From positions 296,180 through 360,179 of the forward strand of contig NZ_WSSB01000001.1 of NCBI RefSeq assembly GCF_009831765.1: 64,000 nt of DNA, written 5' to 3'. The notes beneath the pieces were generated by a model. The model saw only the letters and a program-made list of their open reading frames with translations, was not told where the DNA came from and did no database searches. The DNA is from Craterilacuibacter sinensis (GTDB taxonomy: Bacteria; Pseudomonadota; Gammaproteobacteria; Burkholderiales; Chromobacteriaceae). This document shows positions 26,243-35,725 of the stretch, in pieces. Position numbers and translations under genes: made by a program. Position 1 is the first letter of the stretch, and each line of letters starts with the position of its first letter.

Positions 26243-28009
26243 TTACACCAGACGGCTGGTGATCTGATAGAACACCAGGCACAAGACCCAGGCCAGAGCG
26301 ACAGACCAGCTGACCGACAAGGCGGTAAAAGACAGGCTGTGCGATTCGCGGCGTATGGCAGCGACCGTCGACAAACAGGGCACATAGATCAGGGTAAACA
26401 GTACAAAACTCATGGCCGACACCCAGTCCAGGTGTTGCATGACGGCACCGGCAAGGCCGGCATCGCTGACGCCGTAGATCACCGCCAGACTGCCCAGCAG
26501 GATTTCCTTGGCGACAAAGCCGAACAAGAGCGCAATGGCCAGCTCATGACGGATGCCGATAGGGTCTAGCACCGGGGAGAGCAGCGTACCCAGGTGATCA
26601 GCCAGTGTATGTTCGCCCAGATAGATATGGGTCATCAGCCAGACCAGCACCACACCCAGCAGAATAAAGGTCGACGCCAGCTCGAAAAAGGCGCGCACTT
26701 CACCGTAGGCGCGGGTGAGTACATGCTTGAAGCCGGGCAGGCGGTAAGGCGGTACCTCCATCAGATAGGCTTCGCTGGCGCAATATTTATGCTTGAAAAC
26801 CAGTGCGGTGAGTATCGCCACAGCGATACTCACCACGTAAAACGCCATCAGAACCCAAGGGGCGACTGCCGGTGAAAACAGCGTGCTGGCAAAAAACACC
26901 ACCACTTGCAAACGGGCCGAGCACAGCGAAAACGGGATGATCAGCATGGACAACAGCCGCTGCTTTTTCTCGCGCATCACGCGCGTGCCCATAATGGCCG
27001 GCACATTGCAGCCGAAGCCCATCAATTGCATTACAAAAGCACGACCATCCAGCCCCAGGCGCGACATCAGCGCATCGGTCAGATAGGCCGCGCGCGCAAG
27101 GTAACCGCTGTCTTCCACCAAGGCCATCAGGACGAAAAACACAAACAGAATGGGCGCAAAAGTCAGTACCGTACTGAGCCCTTGCCATACTCCGTCCAGC
27201 AGCAAACTCTGCAGCCAGGTTGGCAAGGGGCTTACGGCAGCGGCGAGCCAGTGATTTTTGAGCCAGTCAAGGGCGCTGCCCAGACCATCCTGCAGTGGTC
27301 CGCCCAGCAGGTAAGTGCCGTTGAAAACCAGCGCCATGATAAGCACGAACAGCACCAGTCCCAGCAGCGGGTGCATCAGGTAATGGTCCAGGCGGTGGCT
27401 CAGGCGGGCGGGCAGGGTGGGCGGCAAATGCCAGGAGCCGGCAAGCGCCTGCCTGGCATGATTTTGTGCGGTACGGGTGTCGGCGATGGCATCAAGCCGG
27501 GCATTAACCGCCGGCTGGGGGGTGCGCGCAAGGCTATCCAGCCCTTTTTTGAAGGCGTCCCAGCCCTGCATGCGTTTGCTGGACACGAGGACAAGGGGCG
27601 CGCCCAGTTTGGCAGCGAGCTGTTGGGTATTGATATCGATGCCCAGTAGCTCGGCTTCGTCAGCCATATTCAGCACGACAAGGGCGGGAATGCCGGTGGC
27701 GATAGCCTGAATGGCCAGAGGAAGCTGCCGGTCAAGCTGGGCTGCATTGAGTACGATAAGCTGGGCATCAAAAGCCGTGGCGGACAGGACGTCTCGAACC
27801 ACGGCTTCGTCTTCGGTATAACCGGACAGGTCATGAATGCCGGGCAGGTCCACAAGCTCCACCATCTGTCCGCCCAGCAATAGCTTGGCGTGCGCCAGTT
27901 CGACGGTCAGCCCCGGCCAGTTGCCCACACGCTGCGACAGGCCGGTCAAACGGTTAAATAACGAGGACTTTCCGGTATTGGGCTGACCGATCAGGGCAAA
28001 GCGTTTCAT
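26243..28009 (-). CDS. feoB: Ferrous iron transporter B
   Basis: Inner-membrane Fe(II) importer with an N-terminal G-protein domain. The 588 residues contain G1 GQPNTGKSS (8-16), G3 DLPGIHDLSG, G4 NMAD, then a helical linker and about eight or nine transmembrane helices with the two conserved Gate-type cysteine/metal regions (MGFGCNVPAIMGTR; FSLCSARL). It is shorter than the 773-residue E. coli FeoB but all domains are present. Coupled to feoA by a 4-bp overlap. No feoC is present. A Fur-like box lies upstream of feoA. Confidence 0.96.
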   Translation of the reverse strand: MKRFALIGQPNTGKSSLFNRLTGLSQRVGNWPGLTVELAHAKLLLGGQMVELVDLPGIHDLSGYTEDEAVVRDVLSATAFDAQLIVLNAAQLDRQLPLAIQAIATGIPALVVLNMADEAELLGIDINTQQLAAKLGAPLVLVSSKRMQGWDAFKKGLDSLARTPQPAVNARLDAIADTRTAQNHARQALAGSWHLPPTLPARLSHRLDHYLMHPLLGLVLFVLIMALVFNGTYLLGGPLQDGLGSALDWLKNHWLAAAVSPLPTWLQSLLLDGVWQGLSTVLTFAPILFVFFVLMALVEDSGYLARAAYLTDALMSRLGLDGRAFVMQLMGFGCNVPAIMGTRVMREKKQRLLSMLIIPFSLCSARLQVVVFFASTLFSPAVAPWVLMAFYVVSIAVAILTALVFKHKYCASEAYLMEVPPYRLPGFKHVLTRAYGEVRAFFELASTFILLGVVLVWLMTHIYLGEHTLADHLGTLLSPVLDPIGIRHELAIALLFGFVAKEILLGSLAVIYGVSDAGLAGAVMQHLDWVSAMSFVLFTLIYVPCLSTVAAIRRESHSLSFTALSVSWSVALAWVLCLVFYQITSRLV

Positions 28010-28233
28010 GCGCGAGTTTGGACTTCGATCTGGCGTGCCAGCTTGCCGCGCAGCATAAAGTGGGTGGTGCCGACTTCCAGCATGATGGGACCGCCGAAAG
28101 CTGCGCGCCGCGTGATATGGAAAGTCTGCCCCGGTATCAGGCCGAATGCCATTACGCGGTGCAGCGTATCCTCGTCCAGATTCAGGCGGGTGACCATGCC
28201 GTGAGCACCGGTGCGTAGTCTATCAAGCGTCAT
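28006..28233 (-). CDS. feoA: Ferrous iron transport protein A
   Basis: Small cytoplasmic SH3-like partner of FeoB, 75 residues (GLIPGQTFHITRRAAFGGPIM, then FMLRGKLARQIEV), the standard FeoA pattern. Required for full Fe(II) uptake in other bacteria, probably by binding FeoB. First gene of feoAB. Its promoter region contains the candidate Fur box at 28250-28268, implying induction under iron limitation. Confidence 0.93.
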   Translation of the reverse strand: MTLDRLRTGAHGMVTRLNLDEDTLHRVMAFGLIPGQTFHITRRAAFGGPIMLEVGTTHFMLRGKLARQIEVQTRA

Positions 28234-28249
28234 CCCTGTATAACTCGTT

Positions 28250-28268
28250 CTTATTGATAATTGTTCTC
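28250..28268 (-). promoter_or_regulatory. Candidate Fur box upstream of feoAB
   Basis: Minus strand GAGAACAATTATCAATAAG agrees with the 19-bp Fur consensus at 12 positions by hand alignment and lies 17 bp upstream of the feoA start. Fur control of feo is well known in gram-negative bacteria. Confidence 0.6.
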
Positions 28269-28409
28269 AAACATATGCCTGTAGTTAAGCTATGTCAATG
28301 ATCTGGCTCAAGCTTTTCTGGCTATTATCTGGTCTGTTTTTGCTTGATGCGGGAAAAATGTCTGGTATTTCTCCCGGTATCGCCTGCGCAATCGCGCCGG
28401 CTTTTGGGG

Positions 28410-28415
28410 TAGAAT
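28410..28415 (+). promoter_or_regulatory. -10 element upstream of dcd
   Basis: TAGAAT followed by CGCCCG, 35 bp before the dcd ATG. The same TAGAAT-CGCC pattern recurs upstream of the MdfA-like gene (47433), suggesting a house-style promoter. No clear -35. Confidence 0.5.
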
Positions 28416-28449
28416 CGCCCGCTACAGAATTTTGCCAAAGAGAAACGAA

Positions 28450-29019
28450 ATGAGCATCAAGTCAGACAAGTGGATACGTCGCATGGCTGCCGAGCGCGGC
28501 ATGATCGAGCCGTTCGAGCATGATCAGGTCAAGGTGGTGGACGGGCAAAAAGTCATTTCCTTCGGCACCTCGAGCTATGGCTACGATATCCGCTGCGCCG
28601 ACGAATTCAAGGTGTTCACCAATATCAACAGCACGATTGTCGACCCGAAAAACTTCGACCCTGAGTCGTTTGTCGAGGTGTCGGGCAAGGGCTATTGCAT
28701 CATCCCGCCCAACAGTTTCGCGCTGGCGCGTACCGTCGAGTATTTCCGCATTCCGCGCGAAGTGCTGACCGTGTGTCTGGGCAAGTCCACCTATGCGCGC
28801 TGCGGCATCATCGTCAACGTCACCCCGTTCGAGCCGGAGTGGGAAGGCTATGTGACGCTGGAGTTCTCCAATACCACACCGCTGCCAGCCAAGATCTACG
28901 CCAATGAGGGCGTGGCGCAGGTGCTGTTCTTCGAGTCGGATGAAGTGTGCGATGTGTCGTACAAGGACCGGGGCGGCAAGTATCAGGGTCAGGTCGGCGT
29001 GACGCTGCCGCGTACCTGA
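28450..29019 (+). CDS. dcd: dCTP deaminase
   Basis: Deaminates dCTP to dUTP, feeding dTMP synthesis. The 189 residues match E. coli Dcd throughout: [34 protein letters not shown], the catalytic-site [23 protein letters not shown] and the C-terminal lid [12 protein letters not shown]. It encodes the monofunctional type rather than the bifunctional Dcd-Dut. Monocistronic by layout: feoA is divergent and the next gene starts 117 bp away. Confidence 0.97.
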   Translation: MSIKSDKWIRRMAAERGMIEPFEHDQVKVVDGQKVISFGTSSYGYDIRCADEFKVFTNINSTIVDPKNFDPESFVEVSGKGYCIIPPNSFALARTVEYFRIPREVLTVCLGKSTYARCGIIVNVTPFEPEWEGYVTLEFSNTTPLPAKIYANEGVAQVLFFESDEVCDVSYKDRGGKYQGQVGVTLPRT

Positions 29020-29135
29020 TGCGAATGTGAAGCAAGTGTGTCGTGCGTAACAAATGGCAACACTTTGCCTCGCGCCCTGATGCAGACTTGGCCTTACAAT
29101 GCCGCCATTGATAGCAAGTCAGCCAAGGGGCGGAT

Positions 29136-29414
29136 ATGAAATTAGCAGTATGGATAGTGGCGGCGGCGCTGGCCTTGCCGGCTGGCGGCGCACTGGCCGC
29201 ATCCAGTACCGACGTGATTCTCGGTGGTGCACTGGGTGGCGCGACGGGCGCTTTGGTCGGTAATGCGGTGGGCGGGCGCGAAGGTGCCATTATCGGTGGT
29301 GCGCTTGGTGCCGGAACCGGTGTGGCGCTGACCACCAAAAAGAACAGTTATAAGGGCCATGGCCATTACCATGGCAAAAAACGCAAGAAACACAGGAAGC
29401 ACTGGGACGACTGA
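29136..29414 (+). CDS. Secreted glycine-zipper protein with basic tail
   Basis: Exported protein of 92 residues. The signal peptide (1-21, ending GGALA) is followed by a glycine zipper (GGALGGATGALVGNAVGG and GAIIGGALGAGTGVAL) that may insert in a membrane as paired helices, and a Lys/His-rich tail (HYHGKKRKKHRKHWDD) that could bind metal or nucleic acid. Similar small proteins are common in proteobacteria without a known role. Closed by its own terminator. Confidence 0.82.
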   Translation: MKLAVWIVAAALALPAGGALAASSTDVILGGALGGATGALVGNAVGGREGAIIGGALGAGTGVALTTKKNSYKGHGHYHGKKRKKHRKHWDD

Positions 29415-29422
29415 TCCCCGAG

Positions 29423-29453
29423 AAAATCCCTGCCGCCGAGCAGGGATTTTTTT
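29423..29453 (+). terminator. Rho-independent terminator after the glycine-zipper gene
   Basis: AAATCCCTGC-cgccga-GCAGGGATTT with a seven-T run. Confidence 0.92.
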
Positions 29454-29600
29454 GTCCGCCAGAAGCTGTGAACAGCGTTTCGATGGTTTTATAAGCTTAT
29501 TTATTATTTTTGGTTATTTTAATCTTATTAAAAATTACTTTTTAATATAAAAAGGGTGTGGAACAATCACTTATCGCATTGCATAAAAAGGGTGGGCCGC

Positions 29601-30215
29601 ATGCTGCAATCACGACCCGCACCAGGCGTTACGCTTGCTGCAAACCGTTTCGAGTTTCTGATTCAGCCGGGCTGGAATGACTCGTCACCCGAGCATTGGC
29701 AAAGCCATTGGCAACAGTGCTTGGGGGCGCGGCGTGTCGCCAATCGCGATTGGCATCTGCCTCGCTGTGAGGACTGGCTGGCGGGTTTGCATGCGGCCCT
29801 TGCGCAGGCTGAAAAACCGGTGATTGTGGTGGCGCACAGCTTGGGCTGCATTGCGGTGGCGCACTATGCCCGGCTTTATCCGCAGGCTATTGCCGGCGCC
29901 TTGTTGGTCGCACCGGCCGATGTAGAGCGGGAGGATGCACCATCGGCATTGTTGGACTTTGCTCCAGCGCCGCATGCCGCGCTGCCTTTTTCTGCATTGG
30001 TGCTGGCCAGCACCAATGATCCATTTTGCCGCAGCATGCGTGCCAAGGCGCTGGCCGACAGTTGGGGCGCAAGGCTGGAATGGCTGGAGCAGGCCGGGCA
30101 TGTCAATGTGGCATCCGGCCATCAAAAGTGGCCGGAAGGGCTGGCTTATCTTGCGAAGCTTGTGTCCCTGCTGGGTCAGGATGGCGAGGCGCGTGCACTT
30201 ACTGCCCGCGCATAA
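29601..30215 (+). CDS. RBBP9/YdeN-family alpha/beta hydrolase
   Basis: Serine hydrolase of 204 residues. The family motif FLIQPGWNDSSPEHWQSHW is near the start, the nucleophile elbow is AHSLGC, the acidic residue lies in STNDPFCR, and the catalytic His is in AGHVNVASGH. Substrate unknown; many members are carboxylesterases. Start 29601 (MLQSRPAPGV) follows AAGGGTGG; GTG 29556 in frame is an alternative. Upstream lies an unusually AT-rich stretch (about 29490-29580). The last 17 bp overlap the convergent mutL end. Confidence 0.87.
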   Translation: MLQSRPAPGVTLAANRFEFLIQPGWNDSSPEHWQSHWQQCLGARRVANRDWHLPRCEDWLAGLHAALAQAEKPVIVVAHSLGCIAVAHYARLYPQAIAGALLVAPADVEREDAPSALLDFAPAPHAALPFSALVLASTNDPFCRSMRAKALADSWGARLEWLEQAGHVNVASGHQKWPEGLAYLAKLVSLLGQDGEARALTARA

Positions 30216-32118
30216 ATAGCTTGTCCAGATCGCGCATGCTGAGCCGCGTCCAGGTCGGGCGGCCATGGTTGCATTGGCCGGAGCGCTCGGTGGCCTCCAT
30301 ATCGCGTAGCAGGGCGTTCATTTCGGTCAGCGTCAGCTGGCGGTTGGCGCGTACGGCGCCGTGACAGGCCATGCCAGCCAGTAGTTCATTGCGCCGCTCG
30401 GTCAGTACCGCACTCATGCCGTGTTCGCGTACATCTTTGAGTACCGCGCGCGCCAGTTCGACCGCATCGCCGTCTTTCAGCCAGATGGGGACGCCGCGTA
30501 TGGCTATCTGGGTGGGCGAGAGCGGCGCCAGTTCTATCCCCAGCTTTTGCATGGCCTCGCCGTGCTCCTGCGCGCAGGCCGCTTCAAAACGATCCGCCCC
30601 GAAGGATACCGGCAGCAGCAGAGGCTGCATCGGGATGACATCGCTTTCCAGTGCATTTTTCAGCCGCTCGTACACGATGCGCTCGTGGGCGGCATGCATA
30701 TCGACCAGTACCAGCCCATCTACCGCCTGCGCCAGAATATAGACGCCGTGCAATTGTGCCAGCGCAAAGCCCAGCGGCGGAATGCCGTCCCCGTTGTCTG
30801 GTGCTGGCGGGGCTGGTGTGAATGGCACCGGATCTGTCACCGGCTGCGGGGTGGTGGCGCGCTCTTCGTCACGCAGACCGGTAAACAGCTTGTCGTAGAC
30901 GCCGACCGCCTCGCGTGCCACCGTGAGCGGAATGCGTTGCTGCTCGAAGCGTGGCGCAAACGGGGTGTGGCTGCGTGCCGGACTATCGGTGCGCACAGGC
31001 GGAAATAAGGGCGCTGTGGCTGGCGTGGGGTTGACCGGCATGCCGATGGGCGTAGGAACTGGCTTGCTACTCTCGTCGGTCGGTACCGCTGCTACGCTGG
31101 CATTGGGTGTGGCGGCCGTGGCATTGTTGCCGGCACTGGCGGCCAGCGCCTTGTGGACGCTGTGAAACAGAAACTGGTGGATGGCCTGGCTTTCGCGAAA
31201 GCGCACCTCGATCTTGGTCGGGTGGACATTGACGTCGACACCGGCCGGATCCAGCGTGAAAAACAGGGCGTAAGCCGGGTGGCGCTCATGATGCAGCACG
31301 TCGCGGTAGGCCTGGCGTAGCGCGTGCTGTGCGGTTTTGTCGCGTACAAAGCGGCCGTTGACGTAGAAATACTGTGCGTCACGGCTGGCTTTGGAAAAGG
31401 TAGGGGATGCCACCAGACCACGCAGGCTCAAGCCTGCCGCTGCGCTGTCTATGATCAGCGAGGCATCGACAAAGTCGCGCCCTAAGATGGCACCGACACG
31501 GTCGGCCAGACTTTGTGCCGGCAGGCGGCTGACCACCTTGCCGTTGTGGCGCAATATCATCTCGACCCCGGGGTGGGCCAGGGCGATGCGCTCGAAGGTG
31601 GCTGCACAATGGGCGTATTCGGTGGCTTCGCTCTTGAGGAATTTGCGCCGCGCCGGCGTGTTGAAATACAGATCCACCATCTCGACCGAGGTGCCCTCGG
31701 GGTGGGCGGCCGGCTCGACCGGATGCAGAGTGCCATCTATGGCGACAATCTGGTGGGCGTGGGGTTCGCCTTGCGGCCGGCTTACCAGTGTCAGGCGCGA
31801 CACCGAGGCCACGCTGGCCAGCCCTTCGCCGCGAAAACCCAGTGTGGCAACCTGTTCCAGATCATCCAGACAGGCAATCTTGCTGGTGGCGTGCCTGTCC
31901 AGCGCCAGCGTCAGATCATCCGCCGCGATGCCCGAGCCGTTGTCGCTGACGCGGATCAGTTTGATGCCGCCTTGCGCCAGATCGACGCTGATCTTGCTCG
32001 CCCCCGCGTCCAGACTGTTTTCCAGCATTTCTTTCAAGGCAGATGCCGGGCGCTCGACCACTTCGCCGGCGGCGATCTGGTTGACCAGATGGTCGGACAG
32101 CTTCTGTATGCGTTTCAT
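30199..32118 (-). CDS. mutL: DNA mismatch repair protein MutL
   Basis: ATPase that links MutS mismatch recognition to strand incision. The 639 residues have the GHKL ATPase domain ([42 protein letters not shown]), a long Pro/Ala-rich linker (about 335-440) and a C-terminal dimerisation domain. The latter contains [12 protein letters not shown], which fits the metal-binding endonuclease motif DxHAxxExxxxE with Met in place of Gln, and [12 protein letters not shown]. It may therefore nick DNA itself, as expected where MutH is missing. It overlaps the dedA gene by 4 bp. Confidence 0.96.
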   Translation of the reverse strand: MKRIQKLSDHLVNQIAAGEVVERPASALKEMLENSLDAGASKISVDLAQGGIKLIRVSDNGSGIAADDLTLALDRHATSKIACLDDLEQVATLGFRGEGLASVASVSRLTLVSRPQGEPHAHQIVAIDGTLHPVEPAAHPEGTSVEMVDLYFNTPARRKFLKSEATEYAHCAATFERIALAHPGVEMILRHNGKVVSRLPAQSLADRVGAILGRDFVDASLIIDSAAAGLSLRGLVASPTFSKASRDAQYFYVNGRFVRDKTAQHALRQAYRDVLHHERHPAYALFFTLDPAGVDVNVHPTKIEVRFRESQAIHQFLFHSVHKALAASAGNNATAATPNASVAAVPTDESSKPVPTPIGMPVNPTPATAPLFPPVRTDSPARSHTPFAPRFEQQRIPLTVAREAVGVYDKLFTGLRDEERATTPQPVTDPVPFTPAPPAPDNGDGIPPLGFALAQLHGVYILAQAVDGLVLVDMHAAHERIVYERLKNALESDVIPMQPLLLPVSFGADRFEAACAQEHGEAMQKLGIELAPLSPTQIAIRGVPIWLKDGDAVELARAVLKDVREHGMSAVLTERRNELLAGMACHGAVRANRQLTLTEMNALLRDMEATERSGQCNHGRPTWTRLSMRDLDKLFMRGQ

Positions 32119-32768
32119 TGTGCCGCCTGCTTGTTTTGTGCGCGTTTATGGCGCCAGAGCTCGATCACGCCGGGCAGGATGGAGACGAAGATAATGCCGA
32201 ATATCAGCAGCGTCAGGTTCTTTTTAACGATGGGCATATTGCCGAAGAAGTAGCCGGCATAGCCGAAACTGCTTACCCACAGCACCGCACCGGTGACATT
32301 GTAAAAGGCGAAATGGCGATAGCCCATCTTGCCGATGCCCGCGACAAAGGGCGCGAAGGTGCGCACGATAGGTACGAAGCGGGCGAGGATGATGGTCTTG
32401 CCGCCATGCTTTTCGTAGAAAGTATGGGTTTTGGCCAGGTACTCGGGACGGATCAGCTTGGGGTAGCGTGCCGCCAGCTTTTCACCAAAATAGCGGCCGA
32501 TGGCGTAGTTGACCCCGTCGCCGATAATCGCCGCGCAGATCAACAGTGCCACCATGGCGTGGATATTCATTTCGCCCATTGCCGCCAGTGCGCCGGCGAC
32601 AAACAGCAGCGAGTCACCGGGCAGGAAAGGCGTGACCACCAGCCCGGTTTCGCAAAACACGATCAAAAACAGGATGGCGTAGATCCATGGTCCATAGGCG
32701 GCGGCAAGTTCAGCCAGATGCACGTCGATGTGCAGGATAAAGTCGATGACGAATTGAATCAGTTCCAT
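32115..32768 (-). CDS. DedA-family membrane protein
   Basis: Polytopic inner-membrane protein of 217 residues, VTT/SNARE-associated domain. The family pattern is clear: [36 protein letters not shown] and the paired arginines in [17 protein letters not shown]. DedA proteins are lipid-carrier flippases or needed for membrane homeostasis in E. coli; the exact substrate here is unknown. Coupled to mutL by a 4-bp overlap. Confidence 0.93.
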   Translation of the reverse strand: MELIQFVIDFILHIDVHLAELAAAYGPWIYAILFLIVFCETGLVVTPFLPGDSLLFVAGALAAMGEMNIHAMVALLICAAIIGDGVNYAIGRYFGEKLAARYPKLIRPEYLAKTHTFYEKHGGKTIILARFVPIVRTFAPFVAGIGKMGYRHFAFYNVTGAVLWVSSFGYAGYFFGNMPIVKKNLTLLIFGIIFVSILPGVIELWRHKRAQNKQAAQ

Positions 32769-32835
32769 AAGGGGCTTTCCGGTTTGCTTGCCGCAAGGCT
32801 CGGTCTGGGGCCAAGCCTTCCGGCAAACACAGGGG

Positions 32836-32863
32836 TGAAAAAGGGCCGGCTAGGCCGGCCCTT
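32836..32863 (-). terminator. Rho-independent terminator after secF
   Basis: Read on the minus strand, AAGGGCCGG-cctag-CCGGCCCTT followed by TTT; lies between the secF stop and the dedA start. Confidence 0.8.
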
Positions 32864-32880
32864 GTCTGCGATCGGGTGGA

Positions 32881-33816
32881 TCAGACCACCGCTTCCTGCT
32901 TCTGTTTGGGCGGCTTGATCATGTGTTCGCGCTTGATGCCCAGCCATAGCGCCAAGGGGCTTGCCACCAGTACCGACGAGTAGATGCCGAACACGATGCC
33001 GATGGTCAGTGCCATGGCAAAGCCGTGCAGGGCAGGGCCGCCGAACAGCAGCATGGACAGCACCATGGTTTCGGTCGAGCCGTGGGTGATCATGGTACGG
33101 CTCATGGTCGAGGTGATGGCGTTGTCGATGACTTCGGCCGTGCTCTTGTTGCGCATGCCCGGCTTGCGGAAGTTTTCGCGGATACGGTCGAATACCACCA
33201 CCGACTCGTTGACCGAGTAGCCCAGCACCGCCAGCACGCCGGCCAGTACCGTCAGCGAGAACTCCCACTGGAAGAAGGCAAAACAGCCGAGGATGATCAC
33301 CACGTCGTGCATGTTGGCAATGATGGCCGATACGGCAAAGCGCCATTCAAAGCGCAGCGCCAGATAGGCAATAATGCCCAGGCACACCATGCTCAGCGCG
33401 ATCAGGCCGTTGGAGACCAGTTCGGCACCCACCGACGGGCCGACAAACTCGACTTTGCGCAGTTCGACCTGCGTGTCGCCGGCTTGCAAGGTGGACAGTA
33501 CCTGATTCGACAACTGGGCCGAACTCACGTCTTTTTTCACCGGCAGGCGGATCAGTACGTCGCGGCTGCTGCCCAGACTCTGTACCTGTGCTTCGCCCAG
33601 TTTCAGGCTGTCCACACGCTGGCGGATGTCCTTCAGATTGGCCGACTGCGCGTATTGCACCTCCATCACCGTACCTCCGGTGAATTCGACGCTGAGGTTA
33701 AGCCCCTTGCTGAACAGGAAGAACACGGCAAGGATAAAGGTCACCAGCGAAATCGCGGTGGTGAGCTTGCCGTAGCTCATGAACGGGATGTCCCGTTTGA
33801 TGCGGAAAAGCTCCAT
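32881..33816 (-). CDS. secF: Protein translocase subunit SecF
   Basis: Works with SecD to complete protein export through SecYEG using the proton gradient. The 311 residues have six transmembrane helices and a periplasmic loop (about 37-140). Conserved segments include GLNLSVEFTGGTVMEV, LGYSVNESVVVFDRIRENFRK and TTSMSRTMITHGST-like sequence (TSTMSRTMITHGST). It follows secD with a 9-bp gap. Confidence 0.97.
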   Translation of the reverse strand: MELFRIKRDIPFMSYGKLTTAISLVTFILAVFFLFSKGLNLSVEFTGGTVMEVQYAQSANLKDIRQRVDSLKLGEAQVQSLGSSRDVLIRLPVKKDVSSAQLSNQVLSTLQAGDTQVELRKVEFVGPSVGAELVSNGLIALSMVCLGIIAYLALRFEWRFAVSAIIANMHDVVIILGCFAFFQWEFSLTVLAGVLAVLGYSVNESVVVFDRIRENFRKPGMRNKSTAEVIDNAITSTMSRTMITHGSTETMVLSMLLFGGPALHGFAMALTIGIVFGIYSSVLVASPLALWLGIKREHMIKPPKQKQEAVV

Positions 33817-33825
33817 GGTAGTCCC

Positions 33826-35670
33826 TTACTTGGTTTCCGGTTTCCAGATCTGACCGACCGAGATCGAGGTCAGGCGGCGCTGGCGTCCATACCACAGGTT
33901 CACGAAACCGCGTGAAACCAGCACGGCCGAGAAAATGGAGGTCAGGATGCCCAGGCAGTGCACGACGGCAAAGCCGCGTACCGGGCCGGAACCGAAGATC
34001 AGCAGCGCAAGGCCGGCGATCATGGTGGTGACGTTGGAGTCGAGAATTGTCGACCAGGCATGGGCGTAGCCGGCCTGGATGGCCGAGTGCGGCGGCATGC
34101 CGTTGCGTAGTTCTTCGCGTACCCGCTCGTTGATCAGTACGTTGGCGTCAATCGCCATACCCAGCGTCAGCGCGATAGCGGCGATACCCGGTAGCGTCAG
34201 TGTCGCCTGCAGCATGGACAAAATGGCCACCAGCATCAGCACGTTGACGCCCAGTGACAGCACCGAGATCACGCCGAAGACGCGGTAGTAGATCACCATG
34301 AAGACGGCGATGGCGGCAAAGCCCCACAAGGTGGAGTTAAAACCTTTCTCGATGTTTTCCTTGCCCAGGCTTGGACCGACGGTGCGCTCTTCGATAATCT
34401 GCATCGGTGCCGCCAGAGAGCCTGCGCGCAGCAGCAAGGCGGTATCGTTGGCTTCGGCCGAGTTCATCGAGCCCGAGATCTGTACGCGGCCACCGCCGAT
34501 TTCGGCGCGGATCACCGGTGCGGTCACGACTTCGCTCTTGCCTTTTTCCACCAGAATCATCGCCATGCGCCGGCCGACGTTTTCGCGCGTTACATCGCGG
34601 AAGATGCCGGCTCCGGTCGAGTCGAGGTTGATGCTGACAGCCGGGGCACCGTTTTCGTCGAAGGTCGGCTGGGCGTCATTGATATTGTCACCGGTCAGCT
34701 CGACATCCTTCTTCACCAGAATTTTCTGCGGGCCGCGCGAAGTCAGTTCGTCCAGTAGCTCGTAGCCGGCCGGCGGGTTGCCTGCCAGTGCTTCGGCCAC
34801 TTTGGCGTTGTCGTCTTCCACCATGCGGACTTGCAAGGTGGCGGTACGCCCCAGAATATCCTTGGCCTTGGCGGTGTCCTGCACGCCGGGCAACTGCACC
34901 ACGATACGGTTCGGGCCGGCTTGCTGGATCACCGGCTCGGCGACGCCCAGTTCGTTGACACGATTGTGCAGGGTAGTGATGTTCTGTTTGACGGCATCGG
35001 ATTCGATGCGGGTGATCTCTTCCGGCTTGAGCGTAAGCAGCAGGCGGAAGTTGGTGTCATCCGCTTTGATGGTCAGGCCGGGCAGGGTGCGCACAATGGC
35101 TTTTTCTGCTGCGGCCAGCGTTTCAGCATCTCTTAGCTGTACGTCCAGCGTGGTGCCGGTACGGCGGATATTGCCATAGCGGATTTTTTTGTCTTTAAGT
35201 TCGCGGCGGATATCGCCGGCGTAGCGTTCCATTGTCTTGTCGGTCGCGGCTTTCATATCCACTTCCAGGAGGAAGTGCACGCCGCCCCTGAGGTCAAGAC
35301 CGAGGAACATCGGGTTGGCATGTATCTTGGTCAGCCACTGTGGCGATGCAGCCAGGAGGTTGAGCGCGATAATGTAGTTGTCGCCCAGTGCCTGCTGGAT
35401 GACATCGCGCGCCTTGATTTGCGTGTCGGGATCCTTGAAGCGGACTTTCAGGCTGCCGTTGTCGAGATAGAGACCATCCGCTGCGATCTGATGGCTTTTG
35501 AGGGCATCTTCCACGCGCGCCATAACGGCTGTGTCGACCGGTATCGACTGGCGTGAGCTGGAGATCTGTACAGCCGGTGTCTCGCCGTAAAAGTTGGGCA
35601 GCGTATAGATCGTCGATACGATCAGGGCCACCGCGATGACGAGGTATTTCCAGAGCGGGTAGCGATTCAT
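33826..35670 (-). CDS. secD: Protein translocase subunit SecD
   Basis: RND-type partner of SecF with large periplasmic domains. The 614 residues start MNRYPLWKYLVIAVALIVST, as SecD proteins normally do, followed by LGLDLRGGVHFLLEVDM, the P1 domain and the C-terminal six-helix part (IAAIALTLGMAIDANVLINERVREEL). No Shine-Dalgarno precedes ATG 35670 and a terminator-shaped hairpin ends 17 bp upstream, so initiation is unusual. A TTG at 35688 in frame is an alternative. Confidence 0.96.
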   Translation of the reverse strand: MNRYPLWKYLVIAVALIVSTIYTLPNFYGETPAVQISSSRQSIPVDTAVMARVEDALKSHQIAADGLYLDNGSLKVRFKDPDTQIKARDVIQQALGDNYIIALNLLAASPQWLTKIHANPMFLGLDLRGGVHFLLEVDMKAATDKTMERYAGDIRRELKDKKIRYGNIRRTGTTLDVQLRDAETLAAAEKAIVRTLPGLTIKADDTNFRLLLTLKPEEITRIESDAVKQNITTLHNRVNELGVAEPVIQQAGPNRIVVQLPGVQDTAKAKDILGRTATLQVRMVEDDNAKVAEALAGNPPAGYELLDELTSRGPQKILVKKDVELTGDNINDAQPTFDENGAPAVSINLDSTGAGIFRDVTRENVGRRMAMILVEKGKSEVVTAPVIRAEIGGGRVQISGSMNSAEANDTALLLRAGSLAAPMQIIEERTVGPSLGKENIEKGFNSTLWGFAAIAVFMVIYYRVFGVISVLSLGVNVLMLVAILSMLQATLTLPGIAAIALTLGMAIDANVLINERVREELRNGMPPHSAIQAGYAHAWSTILDSNVTTMIAGLALLIFGSGPVRGFAVVHCLGILTSIFSAVLVSRGFVNLWYGRQRRLTSISVGQIWKPETK

Positions 35671-35685
35671 GGGGAGGGTACTAGG

Positions 35686-35718
35686 CAAAAAGCAGGCCGC
35701 GACAAAGGCGGCCTGCTC
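35686..35718 (-). terminator. Terminator-shaped hairpin between yajC and secD
   Basis: Minus strand AGCAGGCCGC-ctttgtc-GCGGCCTGCT, then TTTTG. A perfect 10-bp GC-rich stem and T-run immediately before secD; may end yajC transcripts or attenuate secDF. Confidence 0.75.
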
Positions 35719-35725
35719 CTGGGGT

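Noticed and set aside
26243-28009. feoB as a truncated gene
   Set aside because: Shorter than E. coli FeoB, but G domain and all membrane core motifs are present; short forms are usual in betaproteobacteria.
30199-32118. Loss of MutL endonuclease motif
   Set aside because: The Gln is replaced by Met, but the metal ligands Asp, His and both Glu of DxHAxxExxxxE remain.
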